Shown: positions 6,266-14,247, numbered from the stretch's first letter. The stretch is 17,998 nucleotides of DNA from Nitrospinota bacterium (GCA_015231995.1 JADGAO010000041.1:1-17998); one strand, 5' to 3'. Numbers and translations: made by a program. Notes: generated by a model not told the origin, from the sequence alone.

Positions 6266-8742
6266 AAGATTCAGCGTTGCCTGCGTCCACATTGCGGCGT
6301 CAGGCTGGCGCCTGTTTTCACTGCGGCCTTCCCCTGCCCCCGGATGAGACGGTTCATGGCGAGGTGGATGGGGAAAAGAAGTTTTTCTGTTGCAAAGGGT
6401 GCAAAGCCGTATCAGAAGCGATTTACGAGGCCGGCCTTCAGGGATTTTACGAACGCTCCCACGGTGAGGCTCCTTACGGCCCCCCGCCCTCCCCTCCTGA
6501 AGATATCGCCGCATATGATTTGCCGGAGATACGCGGCGAATTCGTAACGAAGGCAGGGGACGGGGACGAAGCCAGCCTGCTCGTAGAGGGCATCCATTGC
6601 GCCGCCTGCGTATGGCTTATAGAACGCGCCCTCGCCAAAACTCCGGGTGTGACTGGCGCGGAGGTCAATATGGCGGCGAGGAAACTCAAGGTGCGATGGG
6701 ATCCGGCGCGCATAAAGCTTTCCGGCATAATCCACAATCTTTCGAGCATCGGCTATTCCGCTGTGCCATACAGCCTCGACGCCGCAGACGAAAGCGCCCG
6801 CGCCAGGCTTCGCGGGCTTCTGTATCGGATGGGGTTCGCGGGCTTCGCGGCGATGAACATGATGTGGGTGGCCATCGCCCTGTGGACGGGAGCCGGGCAG
6901 GACGAGTACCGCGACTTCTTCCGCTGGGTAGGGTTTGCGCTGGCGACGCCGACTCTTTTCTATTCCGCCGGGCCTTTTTTTATCGGAGCCGTTCGCGGGC
7001 TTTCGGCGCGTTCGTTGACGATGGATTTGCCGATAGTCATCGGAGCCTCCGTAACGTACGCCTATTCCATCTTCGTAACGATGGGAGCCATTCCAACGGG
7101 CGAGGTCTATTTTGACACCGTAGTCACCTTCATATTCGTCATTCTGATAGGCAGGTATCTGGAGGCGGCGGCGCGGCGGCGCGCATGGGACGCCACCGGA
7201 AGGCTCGTGGAGCTTGCGCCCCGTGTGGCCACAATCATCACCGATGGAGTTGCGCGGAGCGTACCCGTCAAATCGGTGAAAATTGACGAGCTTGCCCTCG
7301 TGAGGCCTGGCGAGAAGATCGGCGTGGACGGAGTGGTCGTGGACGGGGAGAGTGAAGTGGACGAGTCCGCGCTGACGGGGGAGTCCCGCCCGGTTCCCGT
7401 AGGAGCCGGAAGGCTCGTAGTCGCCGGATCCATGAACGGGTCGGGGGCGTTGACAGTCCGTGTAACACGCCTTTCGGGGGATACGGCCATCGCCCGGATG
7501 GTAAGGCTGATGGAGAAGGCGCAGGCCAGCCGTGGCCGGACACAAAGGTTGACGGATAAAGTCGTCCCCTGGTTCGTCAGCGGCACGTTGAGTATCGCAA
7601 TGTTCACGTTCCTCTACTGGTGGAGAGTTGCGGGAGTGGAGATGGCGATCATCGCCTCGACCTCCGTGCTGATAATAACCTGCCCGTGCGCTCTGGGGAT
7701 GGCGGCGCCCATGTCCGTCGTCGTTGCGTCCGGCGCAGGGGCGAGACGCGGGATTTTTGTGAAAAGCGGCGAGGCGTTGGAAACCCTTTCGAAGGTGAAC
7801 CACTTCGTTTTCGACAAGACCGGGGCGTTGACGGAGGGGAAGAACAAAGTGACGGCCATTACGCCGTTCGGCCATTTCGACGAGGATGGATTGTTGCGCC
7901 TGGCGGCGGCTGTGGAATGGCGTTCGGAACATCCGCTGGCGAAGGCTATCGTGCGCGAGGCGGCAGTCCGAGCCATCAGCGCGGATTGGGCGGTGGAAAA
8001 TTTCAACGCCAAACCCGGATGCGGCGTGCGCGCGGTCGTCAACGGCGAGAAGGTTGTGGCAGGAAACGCCGTATGGCTTGCGGACAATGGGGCGCCGGTG
8101 GAAGAGCGCCTGCTTGCCTCCGCCGAAGATGAAGAGAGAAAAGGGGCAACCTGCGTTTTTGTGGCGGTGAGCGGCAAACACGCTGGGCGGATAAGTGTAA
8201 GCGACGATTTGCGTAAAGGTTCCGTGGAAACGGTGAACTTCTTGCGCAGTCATGGATATAAGATAACGATGCTCACGGGCGACCGGTGGCCGGTGGCGGA
8301 GACAGTCTCTGCAAGGCTTGGCGGGATGAACGTGAAAAGCCAGATGTTGCCCGAAGACAAAGAGGCGGCGGTGCGCGGCCTCCGGGAGTCCGGCGACGTG
8401 GTGGCGATGGTGGGCGACGGCGTTAACGACGCTCCGGCGCTCGTCCGGGCGGATGTCGGCATCGCGCTATCGTCAGGCGCGGATGTCTCCGTGGAAAGCG
8501 CGGATATCGTAATTACGGGATCGAGCCTGGGCGGGGTGACGGAGGCTCTCGGCCTTGCCCGCAGAACGATGGACGCGATTCGGAAGAACATCACAATCTC
8601 CATCGCTTACAATATGGTCATGGCCCCGTTGGCGGCGGCTGGTTATCTGACGCCGGTTTTCGCCGCCATCGCCATGCCGTTAAGCTCCCTGCTGGTCATT
8701 GGCGTCGCAATCAGGATAGACAGAAAAAGGCCGCATGGCTAA
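6262..8742 (+). CDS. ccoI: Copper-translocating P-type ATPase CcoI (FixI-like), with DKTGA at the phosphorylation site
   Basis: CcoI is a P1B-type ATPase needed to deliver copper to cbb3 oxidase. The 826-residue order is: an N-terminal cysteine-rich metal-binding module (C18, C21, C43, C44, C47; typical of CcoI), a heavy-metal-associated domain with GIHCAAC (C113, C116), membrane spans, TGES actuator loop (372-375), CPC in the ion-path helix (474-476), the phosphorylation motif at D518, SEHPLAK (HP at 557-558), GDGVND (718-723), and C-terminal spans. The motif at D518 reads DKTGALTEG. The usual Thr at residue 522 is Ala (GCG at 7825-7827). All other signatures are intact. The GTG start overlaps the ccoH stop. 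The frame extends upstream to 6175, but that would lie deep inside ccoH. ccoS follows 11 bases later. Confidence 0.95.
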   Translation: MKDSALPASTLRRQAGACFHCGLPLPPDETVHGEVDGEKKFFCCKGCKAVSEAIYEAGLQGFYERSHGEAPYGPPPSPPEDIAAYDLPEIRGEFVTKAGDGDEASLLVEGIHCAACVWLIERALAKTPGVTGAEVNMAARKLKVRWDPARIKLSGIIHNLSSIGYSAVPYSLDAADESARARLRGLLYRMGFAGFAAMNMMWVAIALWTGAGQDEYRDFFRWVGFALATPTLFYSAGPFFIGAVRGLSARSLTMDLPIVIGASVTYAYSIFVTMGAIPTGEVYFDTVVTFIFVILIGRYLEAAARRRAWDATGRLVELAPRVATIITDGVARSVPVKSVKIDELALVRPGEKIGVDGVVVDGESEVDESALTGESRPVPVGAGRLVVAGSMNGSGALTVRVTRLSGDTAIARMVRLMEKAQASRGRTQRLTDKVVPWFVSGTLSIAMFTFLYWWRVAGVEMAIIASTSVLIITCPCALGMAAPMSVVVASGAGARRGIFVKSGEALETLSKVNHFVFDKTGALTEGKNKVTAITPFGHFDEDGLLRLAAAVEWRSEHPLAKAIVREAAVRAISADWAVENFNAKPGCGVRAVVNGEKVVAGNAVWLADNGAPVEERLLASAEDEERKGATCVFVAVSGKHAGRISVSDDLRKGSVETVNFLRSHGYKITMLTGDRWPVAETVSARLGGMNVKSQMLPEDKEAAVRGLRESGDVVAMVGDGVNDAPALVRADVGIALSSGADVSVESADIVITGSSLGGVTEALGLARRTMDAIRKNITISIAYNMVMAPLAAAGYLTPVFAAIAMPLSSLLVIGVAIRIDRKRPHG

Positions 8743-8753
8743 AGGACGATGAA

Positions 8754-8987
8754 ATGGAAGTGATATACGGGCTGTTGCCGTTGATAGCCATTTTAGGACT
8801 GGCGATGGTCGGGATACTTTTCTGGGCGATACGAAGCGGCCAGTACGACGATATGGAAGGCCCCGGCTGGCGTGTCATCATGGACGACGACGACCCTCTA
8901 CTGCCCAACCGGCGCAAAGAGACGTCTGCGAGCGATACCCCGCAACCTGTGGATGATTTGGCGGCCCCGAAAAAACCCACGAGCTAA
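8754..8987 (+). CDS. ccoS: cbb3-type cytochrome oxidase assembly protein CcoS
   Basis: This small 77-residue protein has one N-terminal membrane span (about residues 3-27, LLPLIAILGLAMVGILFWAI) followed by SGQYDDMEGPGWRVIMDDD. The pattern of membrane helix, WAxRSGQYDDxExP, then an acidic tail is the CcoS signature. CcoS is required for cofactor incorporation into cbb3 oxidase in studied bacteria; the biochemistry is unclear. The C-terminal 30 residues (polar, proline-rich) make it somewhat longer than the usual 50-60. The ATG at 8754 is preceded by AAAGGA (8741-8746), seven bases away. It is the last gene of the cco cluster and overlaps the opposing gene by 4 bases. Confidence 0.92.
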   Translation: MEVIYGLLPLIAILGLAMVGILFWAIRSGQYDDMEGPGWRVIMDDDDPLLPNRRKETSASDTPQPVDDLAAPKKPTS

Positions 8988-9682
8988 CCACCGGTGTGCG
9001 AGTGGCTATGGCCGTGATCGCTATGATGGCCTGTGTGGATGAACGGTTTTGCGATCATGAAAAAGCCGTACAGGACAAGCGCCATCGCCGCCACTTTCAG
9101 AATCTTTCCCCGTAGCGCAGGGCTTATGGCCCGCGTGACCGCACCTACAAGCAAAAGCGCGGGAACCGTTCCCAGGCCGAAAACGATCATCGTCAATGCG
9201 CCTTCAACGGCGCTCGATGATGAAAACGCGAGAGCCAGCGCCGCATAGACAAGGCCGCATGGCAGGAAACCGTTCCACAACCCCACGACCCCGAACGCTA
9301 TCAACGATTCACGTCCCGCCGCCTTCTTCATGTATCCGGTGGGAGGTCTGAGCAAAGCCAGGCCTGCGAATCTCTCCGGGACGAATCCGGCCAGTTGAAG
9401 CGCGAAAAAGACCATCACCAGCCCAGCCACCACAGATAGAGCCGTCTGCGCCGGAGCCAGTACGCCAGCTGTCGCCGATATCGCGCCACCAAAAAATCCG
9501 GCGAGCAAACCAAGAATGGAGTAGCCAAGCAATCGCCCGGAATGGTACAGGATAACGGAAGGTTTCCACGCCCCGCCAGCTCCAAGCGACAACGCCACGA
9601 CAATGCCCCCGCACATTCCGGCGCAGTGCAATCCACCTGCGGCGCCCATAAGAAAAGCCGGGATGAGAGATGACAAGTTCAC
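8984..9682 (-). CDS. Sulfite exporter TauE/SafE (DsbD_2/UreH-like) family membrane protein with His-rich C-terminal tail
   Basis: This 232-residue inner-membrane protein has about six hydrophobic spans. The motif GLHCAGMCGGIVVAL near residue 17 and LPCGLVYAAL in the fourth-span region are characteristic of the TauE/SafE proteins that often accompany cbb3 assembly genes. The paired cysteines resemble CcdA/DsbD-type thiol carriers. Residues 216-232 are a histidine-rich tail (HTGHHSDHGHSHSHTGG, seven His), suggesting binding of a transition metal such as copper or nickel. The GTG at 9682 follows GGGAGAA about 8 bases upstream, and the N terminus fits the family. It is transcribed towards ccoS, with stop codons overlapping. 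A role in copper or thiol supply to the oxidase is inferred from the neighbourhood; the substrate is not known. The GTG of 9930-11087 lies 247 bases away and diverges from it. Confidence 0.85.
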   Translation of the reverse strand: MNLSSLIPAFLMGAAGGLHCAGMCGGIVVALSLGAGGAWKPSVILYHSGRLLGYSILGLLAGFFGGAISATAGVLAPAQTALSVVAGLVMVFFALQLAGFVPERFAGLALLRPPTGYMKKAAGRESLIAFGVVGLWNGFLPCGLVYAALALAFSSSSAVEGALTMIVFGLGTVPALLLVGAVTRAISPALRGKILKVAAMALVLYGFFMIAKPFIHTGHHSDHGHSHSHTGG

Positions 9683-9929
9683 AATACAGGTTCTCCCGAA
9701 GAGTTGGCCTCAAATTTTTGATGGATATCCGGTATCATCCCATTGAGGCGTGACACTGCGCCATTACTTTTTATCCCTAACAGCAGAATTGATAGCTGTT
9801 ATTTTTAAGCGATAGCGAATAATACTCTCCTCGAGAACGCAACTGTAAACTGATATAGAATAGTATGGCGTCAATTTAGCTTTGCGCGGCATTTTTTGAC
9901 GACGGCAAAAGCCTGCGATTGAGGACAGG

Positions 9930-11087
9930 GTGAGACATATCTTGAAGAGAGACTTTGCGGCGTCGTTGATAGCGGTGGCGCTATTGGCGTCGCCCGTGTG
10001 CGGGGCTACGGATGATACGCCGCTGACCGATACGGAAAAATCCACGCAAACCGCGCCATCCGAACCCGCCACTCCACCGGCAGTGGGCCCACCCGCTGGA
10101 AATGAAGGGAAGGATGTTTTTCGTGATACCGTTCGCGACGCCACGGAAGCTGTCGCTGACGAGGCAAAGAGCTTGACCGACGAGGCCGTGCAAATAGGTA
10201 AGGAGACTATAGAGAAGTACTCTGCAGAACACGAGGTCATTTCCAAGGCGATCATAGAAACCGCAAAATGGATGGATGATTTCTTTAAGACTACCCGTAA
10301 CATTGAAGAAGAGAATAGAAGCTGGCTAAGAGTGAGCGCCGAAGCGCGTTTTGAGGATGGCAAAGGCTCCGACGCCAACGTATCCACCGACCTGCGGCTG
10401 GTTCTGCCTACGCTAGAGAAGCGCACAAGCCTGATAATAAGCACCCTCGCCGAAGACCTTGATGCGCCCAAGAAGGATGTTATCCCCCCAGTCAAAGGCG
10501 CCAACACAACGACAGTCCAAACGAACAAGGATGTGGCCGCCGGCCTGCGGCATATTTTTACCGAAGCCGAAGGATTCAACTTCCGCGCGGACCTGGCGAT
10601 GCGGTATATAAACTTACGCCCAGACCCCTTTGGCAGGATACGGTTACGCGTGGCATTGCCGGGGGAAGAGATGGAGTCTAGCATAACCTCGCGCCTGACA
10701 TGGTTTTCGACAACCGGTTTCGAGGCTCAGGCAGTGGCTGATTTTGACATAAAGTTTTTACGCAGGGACTTGTTGCGCATCTCTCCTGAGATCGACTGGT
10801 ATGAAGCCAAGGATAAGCCTGGTTACTTCTACGGGGCGCCGATACGCTATTTCCAACCGCTTGGCGAAAAGGACGCTCTCCTGTACGAGACGTACATCTG
10901 GTTTTCCAGCCATCCGACTCATCATATAGACGACTTCGGCTTTCGGGGAAGTTACCGCCGTAGCATTTATAAGAGCTGGGTGTTTGCCGAAATCGGCGCA
11001 TGGATGCGGTTTCCACGAGAAAGGGATTTTACCACGACGCTGGGAGCCATTATAAAGGTGGACACCTATTTCGGCTATACGGAATGA
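9930..11087 (+). CDS. Exported protein of unknown function, probable outer-membrane beta-barrel
   Basis: I do not recognise a named family. The 385-residue product starts with a plausible signal peptide (RHILKRDFAASLIAVALLAS, cleavage around residue 25). Residues 30-60 are proline- and threonine-rich. A charged, probably helical or coiled-coil stretch runs about 60-125. From about 130 on, the sequence alternates polar and hydrophobic residues like beta strands. The C-terminal pattern (SWVFAEIGAWMRFPRERDF, then a last strand ending KVDTYFGYTE) resembles a group of uncharacterised Gram-negative surface proteins whose ends read W-F-E-V-P-FPRE...FG. GAGGA (9921-9925) precedes the GTG at 9930; TTG at 9942 is an alternative. 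The gene stands alone, diverging from the TauE/SafE-like gene and converging on the radical SAM gene. The barrel call is an inference from strand pattern. Confidence 0.65.
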   Translation: MRHILKRDFAASLIAVALLASPVCGATDDTPLTDTEKSTQTAPSEPATPPAVGPPAGNEGKDVFRDTVRDATEAVADEAKSLTDEAVQIGKETIEKYSAEHEVISKAIIETAKWMDDFFKTTRNIEEENRSWLRVSAEARFEDGKGSDANVSTDLRLVLPTLEKRTSLIISTLAEDLDAPKKDVIPPVKGANTTTVQTNKDVAAGLRHIFTEAEGFNFRADLAMRYINLRPDPFGRIRLRVALPGEEMESSITSRLTWFSTTGFEAQAVADFDIKFLRRDLLRISPEIDWYEAKDKPGYFYGAPIRYFQPLGEKDALLYETYIWFSSHPTHHIDDFGFRGSYRRSIYKSWVFAEIGAWMRFPRERDFTTTLGAIIKVDTYFGYTE

Positions 11088-11229
11088 AAGCTGTCTGACA
11101 GGCCGTTCAAACCGCAGGGACGGTTATAAAAAAGCCACCCACTTTATCGCTCTCCTGGCAAGAAAAGCTTTGCGTCAGTCAACGATGCTCCCTGCCCCCT
11201 CCCCGCCAACTTCGCGCTCCGTCTTTGTT

Positions 11230-13248
11230 TCAAAGTTCTTTTGTGTTTGGAGGCTCAAGATATGTCCTTCCTGAAAACCGTTGCAACAACTGTGACATCT
11301 TCAATATGGACGGACTCTTTTTAAACTCCACCAAGTGTTCGTTTATCATCTTTTCAGTAACCGCAGGCATGTTCAATTCAATGACTCCCTCATCGGTTGA
11401 TGAAAGGTTTCCCGGATCCAAATAACCTGCGCTCACAAGAATCTTCTGAGTTTTTCTAGATACTGCGGCTTGTCTCAAAACTGCGCCCCCATCGGCCAGG
11501 GCTTGATGAATATAATTGCGGGCGCTACAAAACTCCACTATTTCGCTTATGACCTCGGGGGCTTCATCCCGGACGATATCCGCAAGAATGTCCCGTGTCT
11601 TTTTGAGGAAGCCGCGATATTCGTCCGGGCGGCATAGAAGCCTGCCGAGCAGGCCGTAGTTTAACTTCATTGAAGCGCCGGCCCCCAACAGGGTTTCAAC
11701 ATTTTCACGGATCGCAAGACGCTTTTCAGCCTCTTCTTGCGTGGCGAACCACTCGTCAACCGCCGTTTTTTTCGCCCACAGTAGCGTCTTGTCAAAATCA
11801 GGATACGCCGGATTAAGCTCCGAGAGGCTCCTGAAAAACTCGATAACGGAGATTCCCTTTTTAACGAGATAACTTATGATCGGCCTCTGCTCGCCGATAG
11901 TTACGCTCGCATAAAATATTGCGCGCAATACCCGCAGTCGAAGCATATCGTCTTCCGTCATGGCGGCTGTTTGACGGATCACCTCTTCAAGCTCGTACAC
12001 GAACTTGCCACGGTATACGCCGTATTGTCCTTCGCATAACCGGTATTTCGATCGTATTTTGTATTTCTCCCGGCTCTCTTCGGTTTCTATCTCCGAACCG
12101 GGCAGAAGCCGGATTTCCCCGCCCATAATCCTATTGATTCCATACCTCAACACGCCTTCCAGAGAACGAAGATGGCTGTCATAATTTTCATTCGGCAATC
12201 CGACGAGGATATCCGTCTGTGCGCTGTGGGTGTGGGGCTTAAGCTCGTTGATGAGATAAAGCAACTTCCCGGTATCAATGTTTTTACGTTTAACGGCGTT
12301 GAGCACATCGGGATCGAGGCTTTGGAATGCGACGTATGTATTCGTCAGCTTCCCTAAATTTTTCCCGATATCCACGATATGCGGCTGGGCGTTTTTCGCC
12401 CAGAAAACGGTGACGGATTGAAACGAACCGTATTTTCCATGCAGGCTCTTTAAGTGTCTGGCTATATCAACGTCGCGTTTAAGAAGCCCGAAATTGGCGT
12501 CGGCGAAAACGATGTCCGAAAATTCCCACCCAGACCCGGTGATGTATTCCAATTCTTCATTCACCCTCGCCAGGCTGAAGGTTTTTATTTTCGATTGAGC
12601 GGACACTCCCCACACGCAATAAGTGCAGGAATATGGGCAACCACGGTTCGTCTCGACGATGGGAAGGCATTTATTATCGAGAAATTCATCCAACATGCCG
12701 TTCAAATAGGGCGATGGGACAAAATCCAGGTCCGTCTCGCCGGAATTTTCCGTCCCGCCAACGAGGGTTCCGTCAACCATCGCATAGCTTGTCATCGTCT
12801 TTATCTGGCGCAAACCCTGGCCGTTCCGTCGCTCCAGAGGCAAAGCCATAAACTCCCTTACGATTTCGGCCATCGGGCCCTCGCCGCCGAAAAGGACATA
12901 GCGGTCAACGTAAGAGCGGTCAGCCAAAAACCGGGCGACATCTGGCTCGTTGAGCCGGATGTTAGGCCCGCCCATGACGATTGGAATATCGCCTTCGATC
13001 TCCTTTATCAGTTTACCGGCAAAGTTGTTGAGGCCGTTGTTCCAGGTGTAGTTGGTCATGCCTATCAAATCGGGACGCCGGGCTTTTATCGAATCGATGA
13101 ATTTGTCCACGGATTTGAAGAGCTGTACGTCAACATCGGAACCGAACTGGGACTTCAGATAACTTCCGATATAACCAATGCCCAGCGGGACATATTGCCG
13201 CGTAGGCTGATAGTCGTGATAAATATCCGCCAGGTAAACGGTAATCAT
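11230..13248 (-). CDS. Cobalamin-binding-domain radical SAM protein (class B type)
   Basis: The 672-residue product starts with a Rossmann-like B12-binding-type domain (about 1-150). PLGIGYIGSYLK, the strand ending in IVMGGPNIR and YVLFGGEGPMAEIV are typical of this fold. The radical SAM core follows, with the cluster motif CPYSCTYC (C204, C208, C211) preceded by PIVETNRG. A C-terminal region of about 270 residues is one I cannot assign. The usual DxHxxG cobalamin motif is not evident: the equivalent place reads DLIGMTNYTWNNG. The reaction and substrate are unknown; methylation or an unusual radical rearrangement is possible. The frame also allows TTG at 13269. ATG at 13248 was chosen because MITVYLADIY looks like the family N terminus, but its ribosome site (AAGAAG) is weak. 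The partner gene ends about 30 bases upstream, so the two are probably one transcript. Confidence 0.88.
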   Translation of the reverse strand: MITVYLADIYHDYQPTRQYVPLGIGYIGSYLKSQFGSDVDVQLFKSVDKFIDSIKARRPDLIGMTNYTWNNGLNNFAGKLIKEIEGDIPIVMGGPNIRLNEPDVARFLADRSYVDRYVLFGGEGPMAEIVREFMALPLERRNGQGLRQIKTMTSYAMVDGTLVGGTENSGETDLDFVPSPYLNGMLDEFLDNKCLPIVETNRGCPYSCTYCVWGVSAQSKIKTFSLARVNEELEYITGSGWEFSDIVFADANFGLLKRDVDIARHLKSLHGKYGSFQSVTVFWAKNAQPHIVDIGKNLGKLTNTYVAFQSLDPDVLNAVKRKNIDTGKLLYLINELKPHTHSAQTDILVGLPNENYDSHLRSLEGVLRYGINRIMGGEIRLLPGSEIETEESREKYKIRSKYRLCEGQYGVYRGKFVYELEEVIRQTAAMTEDDMLRLRVLRAIFYASVTIGEQRPIISYLVKKGISVIEFFRSLSELNPAYPDFDKTLLWAKKTAVDEWFATQEEAEKRLAIRENVETLLGAGASMKLNYGLLGRLLCRPDEYRGFLKKTRDILADIVRDEAPEVISEIVEFCSARNYIHQALADGGAVLRQAAVSRKTQKILVSAGYLDPGNLSSTDEGVIELNMPAVTEKMINEHLVEFKKSPSILKMSQLLQRFSGRTYLEPPNTKEL

Positions 13249-13278
13249 GACTTGACGCTTCTTAATCAAAACAAAGGT

Positions 13279-13917
13279 TCATGCAGATTTCCAGCCTATC
13301 ACCGCCGACACGGATTTACGAGGTATCATAATATATGAATCTGTAAGCGCAATACCTATACGCTCCGCCTCGGCAAGGCGCAGTACCTGCGGCTGGTTGT
13401 CGAGCGTCCAGTCGCCGTATCCGGGCGAGAAACGCATCGTCCTGCCGTAGCCTTCGCGTTTTATCTCATGCTCCAGCCTCTCATCAACGCGGTCGGCCAT
13501 ATAGTCGGCCATCCAGCCTCCGGTCATCTCCAGCGCGAAAGCGTCGATAAGCTCACCGGCTTTTTGCAGACGCTCCACCTCCATTTCCAGTCTGGGGCCG
13601 ATAGTGCAGGCGAGCAGTGTGGCGCGCTCGCACCCCGTCAGGAGCTTTAGCATATGCGCGCCGTGGAACAGATCGCCGGTATCCGGCCCTTTCACTACAT
13701 TCCCTTCCACTCCAGACAGCGGAAAAGTCCGGTAAATCCCCTTCCCTTCTATGAGTGTGTATGCTTTTTCGATGGCTCTTTTGATAGCGGCGGCCAGCGG
13801 TTTTTCTTCTATCTCGTCGAGGCTTCTGGCTTTTGGTATTTTCATTTCACGCAGGACGCGCACGGGGTCTATCGTGAAAGAAATATTCGTAATAAGCGTG
13901 GCTTTTCCGTATGGCAT
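13279..13917 (-). CDS. Stand-alone methionine synthase activation-domain (MetH reactivation) protein
   Basis: The 212-residue protein resembles the C-terminal activation domain of cobalamin-dependent methionine synthase, which binds SAM and, with a flavodoxin electron, remethylates inactive cob(II)alamin. The SAM-binding signature appears as R162-FSPGYGDW-170 (compare RxxPGYP in MetH). SYIMIPRKSVSAVIG (194-208) matches the later conserved segment. No B12-, folate- or homocysteine-binding module is attached. The ATG at 13917 gives a full-length domain. It is preceded by AAAGG at a long spacing, with GAAAG immediately before the start. It is the first gene of a two-gene unit with the radical SAM protein, so a role in reactivating that enzyme or a separate methionine synthase is inferred. 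No catalytic MetH core gene is in the window. Confidence 0.85.
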   Translation of the reverse strand: MPYGKATLITNISFTIDPVRVLREMKIPKARSLDEIEEKPLAAAIKRAIEKAYTLIEGKGIYRTFPLSGVEGNVVKGPDTGDLFHGAHMLKLLTGCERATLLACTIGPRLEMEVERLQKAGELIDAFALEMTGGWMADYMADRVDERLEHEIKREGYGRTMRFSPGYGDWTLDNQPQVLRLAEAERIGIALTDSYIMIPRKSVSAVIGWKSA

Positions 13918-14073
13918 CTTTCAAACAATCCTTTTTTTTGTTCAATTATGGCACAACCTGCGTTTCACTTCGCAGTAGCCGGTCAGAAAACCTTCTATCG
14001 TTTCTCATCATGCTCCTTTATTCAACATGCTGACACGAAGAATAACGCAAAACTCCCACGCTGGAAACAGCAG

Positions 14074-14144
14074 GTGAGGGACTTGAGAGACTTGAAAGAC
14101 TTGAGGGACTTGAAAAGGATGAGGGATTTGAGGGTTTTGAGGGA
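14074..14144 (+). repeat. Degenerate 9-bp tandem repeat, about 8 copies
   Basis: Units of the form cttgaggga or cttgaaaga follow each other at 14082, 14091, 14100, 14109, 14118, 14127 and 14136, with a partial unit before. Variation is confined mainly to the first base and positions 6-9. In one frame it reads R-D-L or K-D-L repeats, but no supported gene contains it. Confidence 0.8.
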
Positions 14145-14208
14145 CGGATATGCGGATTGCGCGGAGCATGACAATCGCACTAAAATAAAAATTGAAATCA
14201 ATGCGATG

Positions 14209-14247
14209 GTTTTGTAGGGGCGCCCCGGTGGGGCGCCCCTACAAAAC
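14209..14247. repeat. Perfect 18-bp hairpin (GTTTTGTAGGGGCGCCCC type)
   Basis: Arm gttttgtaggggcgcccc (14209-14226), loop ggt, then the exact reverse complement (14230-14247). The gtaggggcg...cgcccctac form is that of dispersed palindromic repeats in many bacterial genomes. It could act as a bidirectional terminator, but no T run of useful length follows. Confidence 0.85.

Noticed and set aside
6412..8253. Very long minus-strand open frame (613 codons) opposite ccoI
   Set aside because: It is antisense to a clear P-type ATPase, has no family features or ribosome site, and is explained by the GC-rich codon pattern of ccoI.
9764..10684. 306-codon minus-strand open frame opposite the exported protein gene
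   Set aside because: Serine-rich low-complexity translation typical of a shadow frame. The plus strand has a signal peptide, a ribosome site and a coherent strand pattern.
11105..11135. Possible terminator hairpin (aaccg...cggtt) after the exported protein gene
   Set aside because: The stem is only 5 bp and is followed by A bases, not T bases, on the plus strand.
12454..13338. 294-codon plus-strand frame opposite the radical SAM gene
   Set aside because: Shadow of the well-supported minus-strand enzyme, which has CxxxCxxC and a B12-type domain.
13654..14217. 187-codon plus-strand frame ending in R-D-L/K-D-L repeats
   Set aside because: The first half is antisense to the activation-domain gene and the second half is the 9-bp tandem repeat; no protein features.
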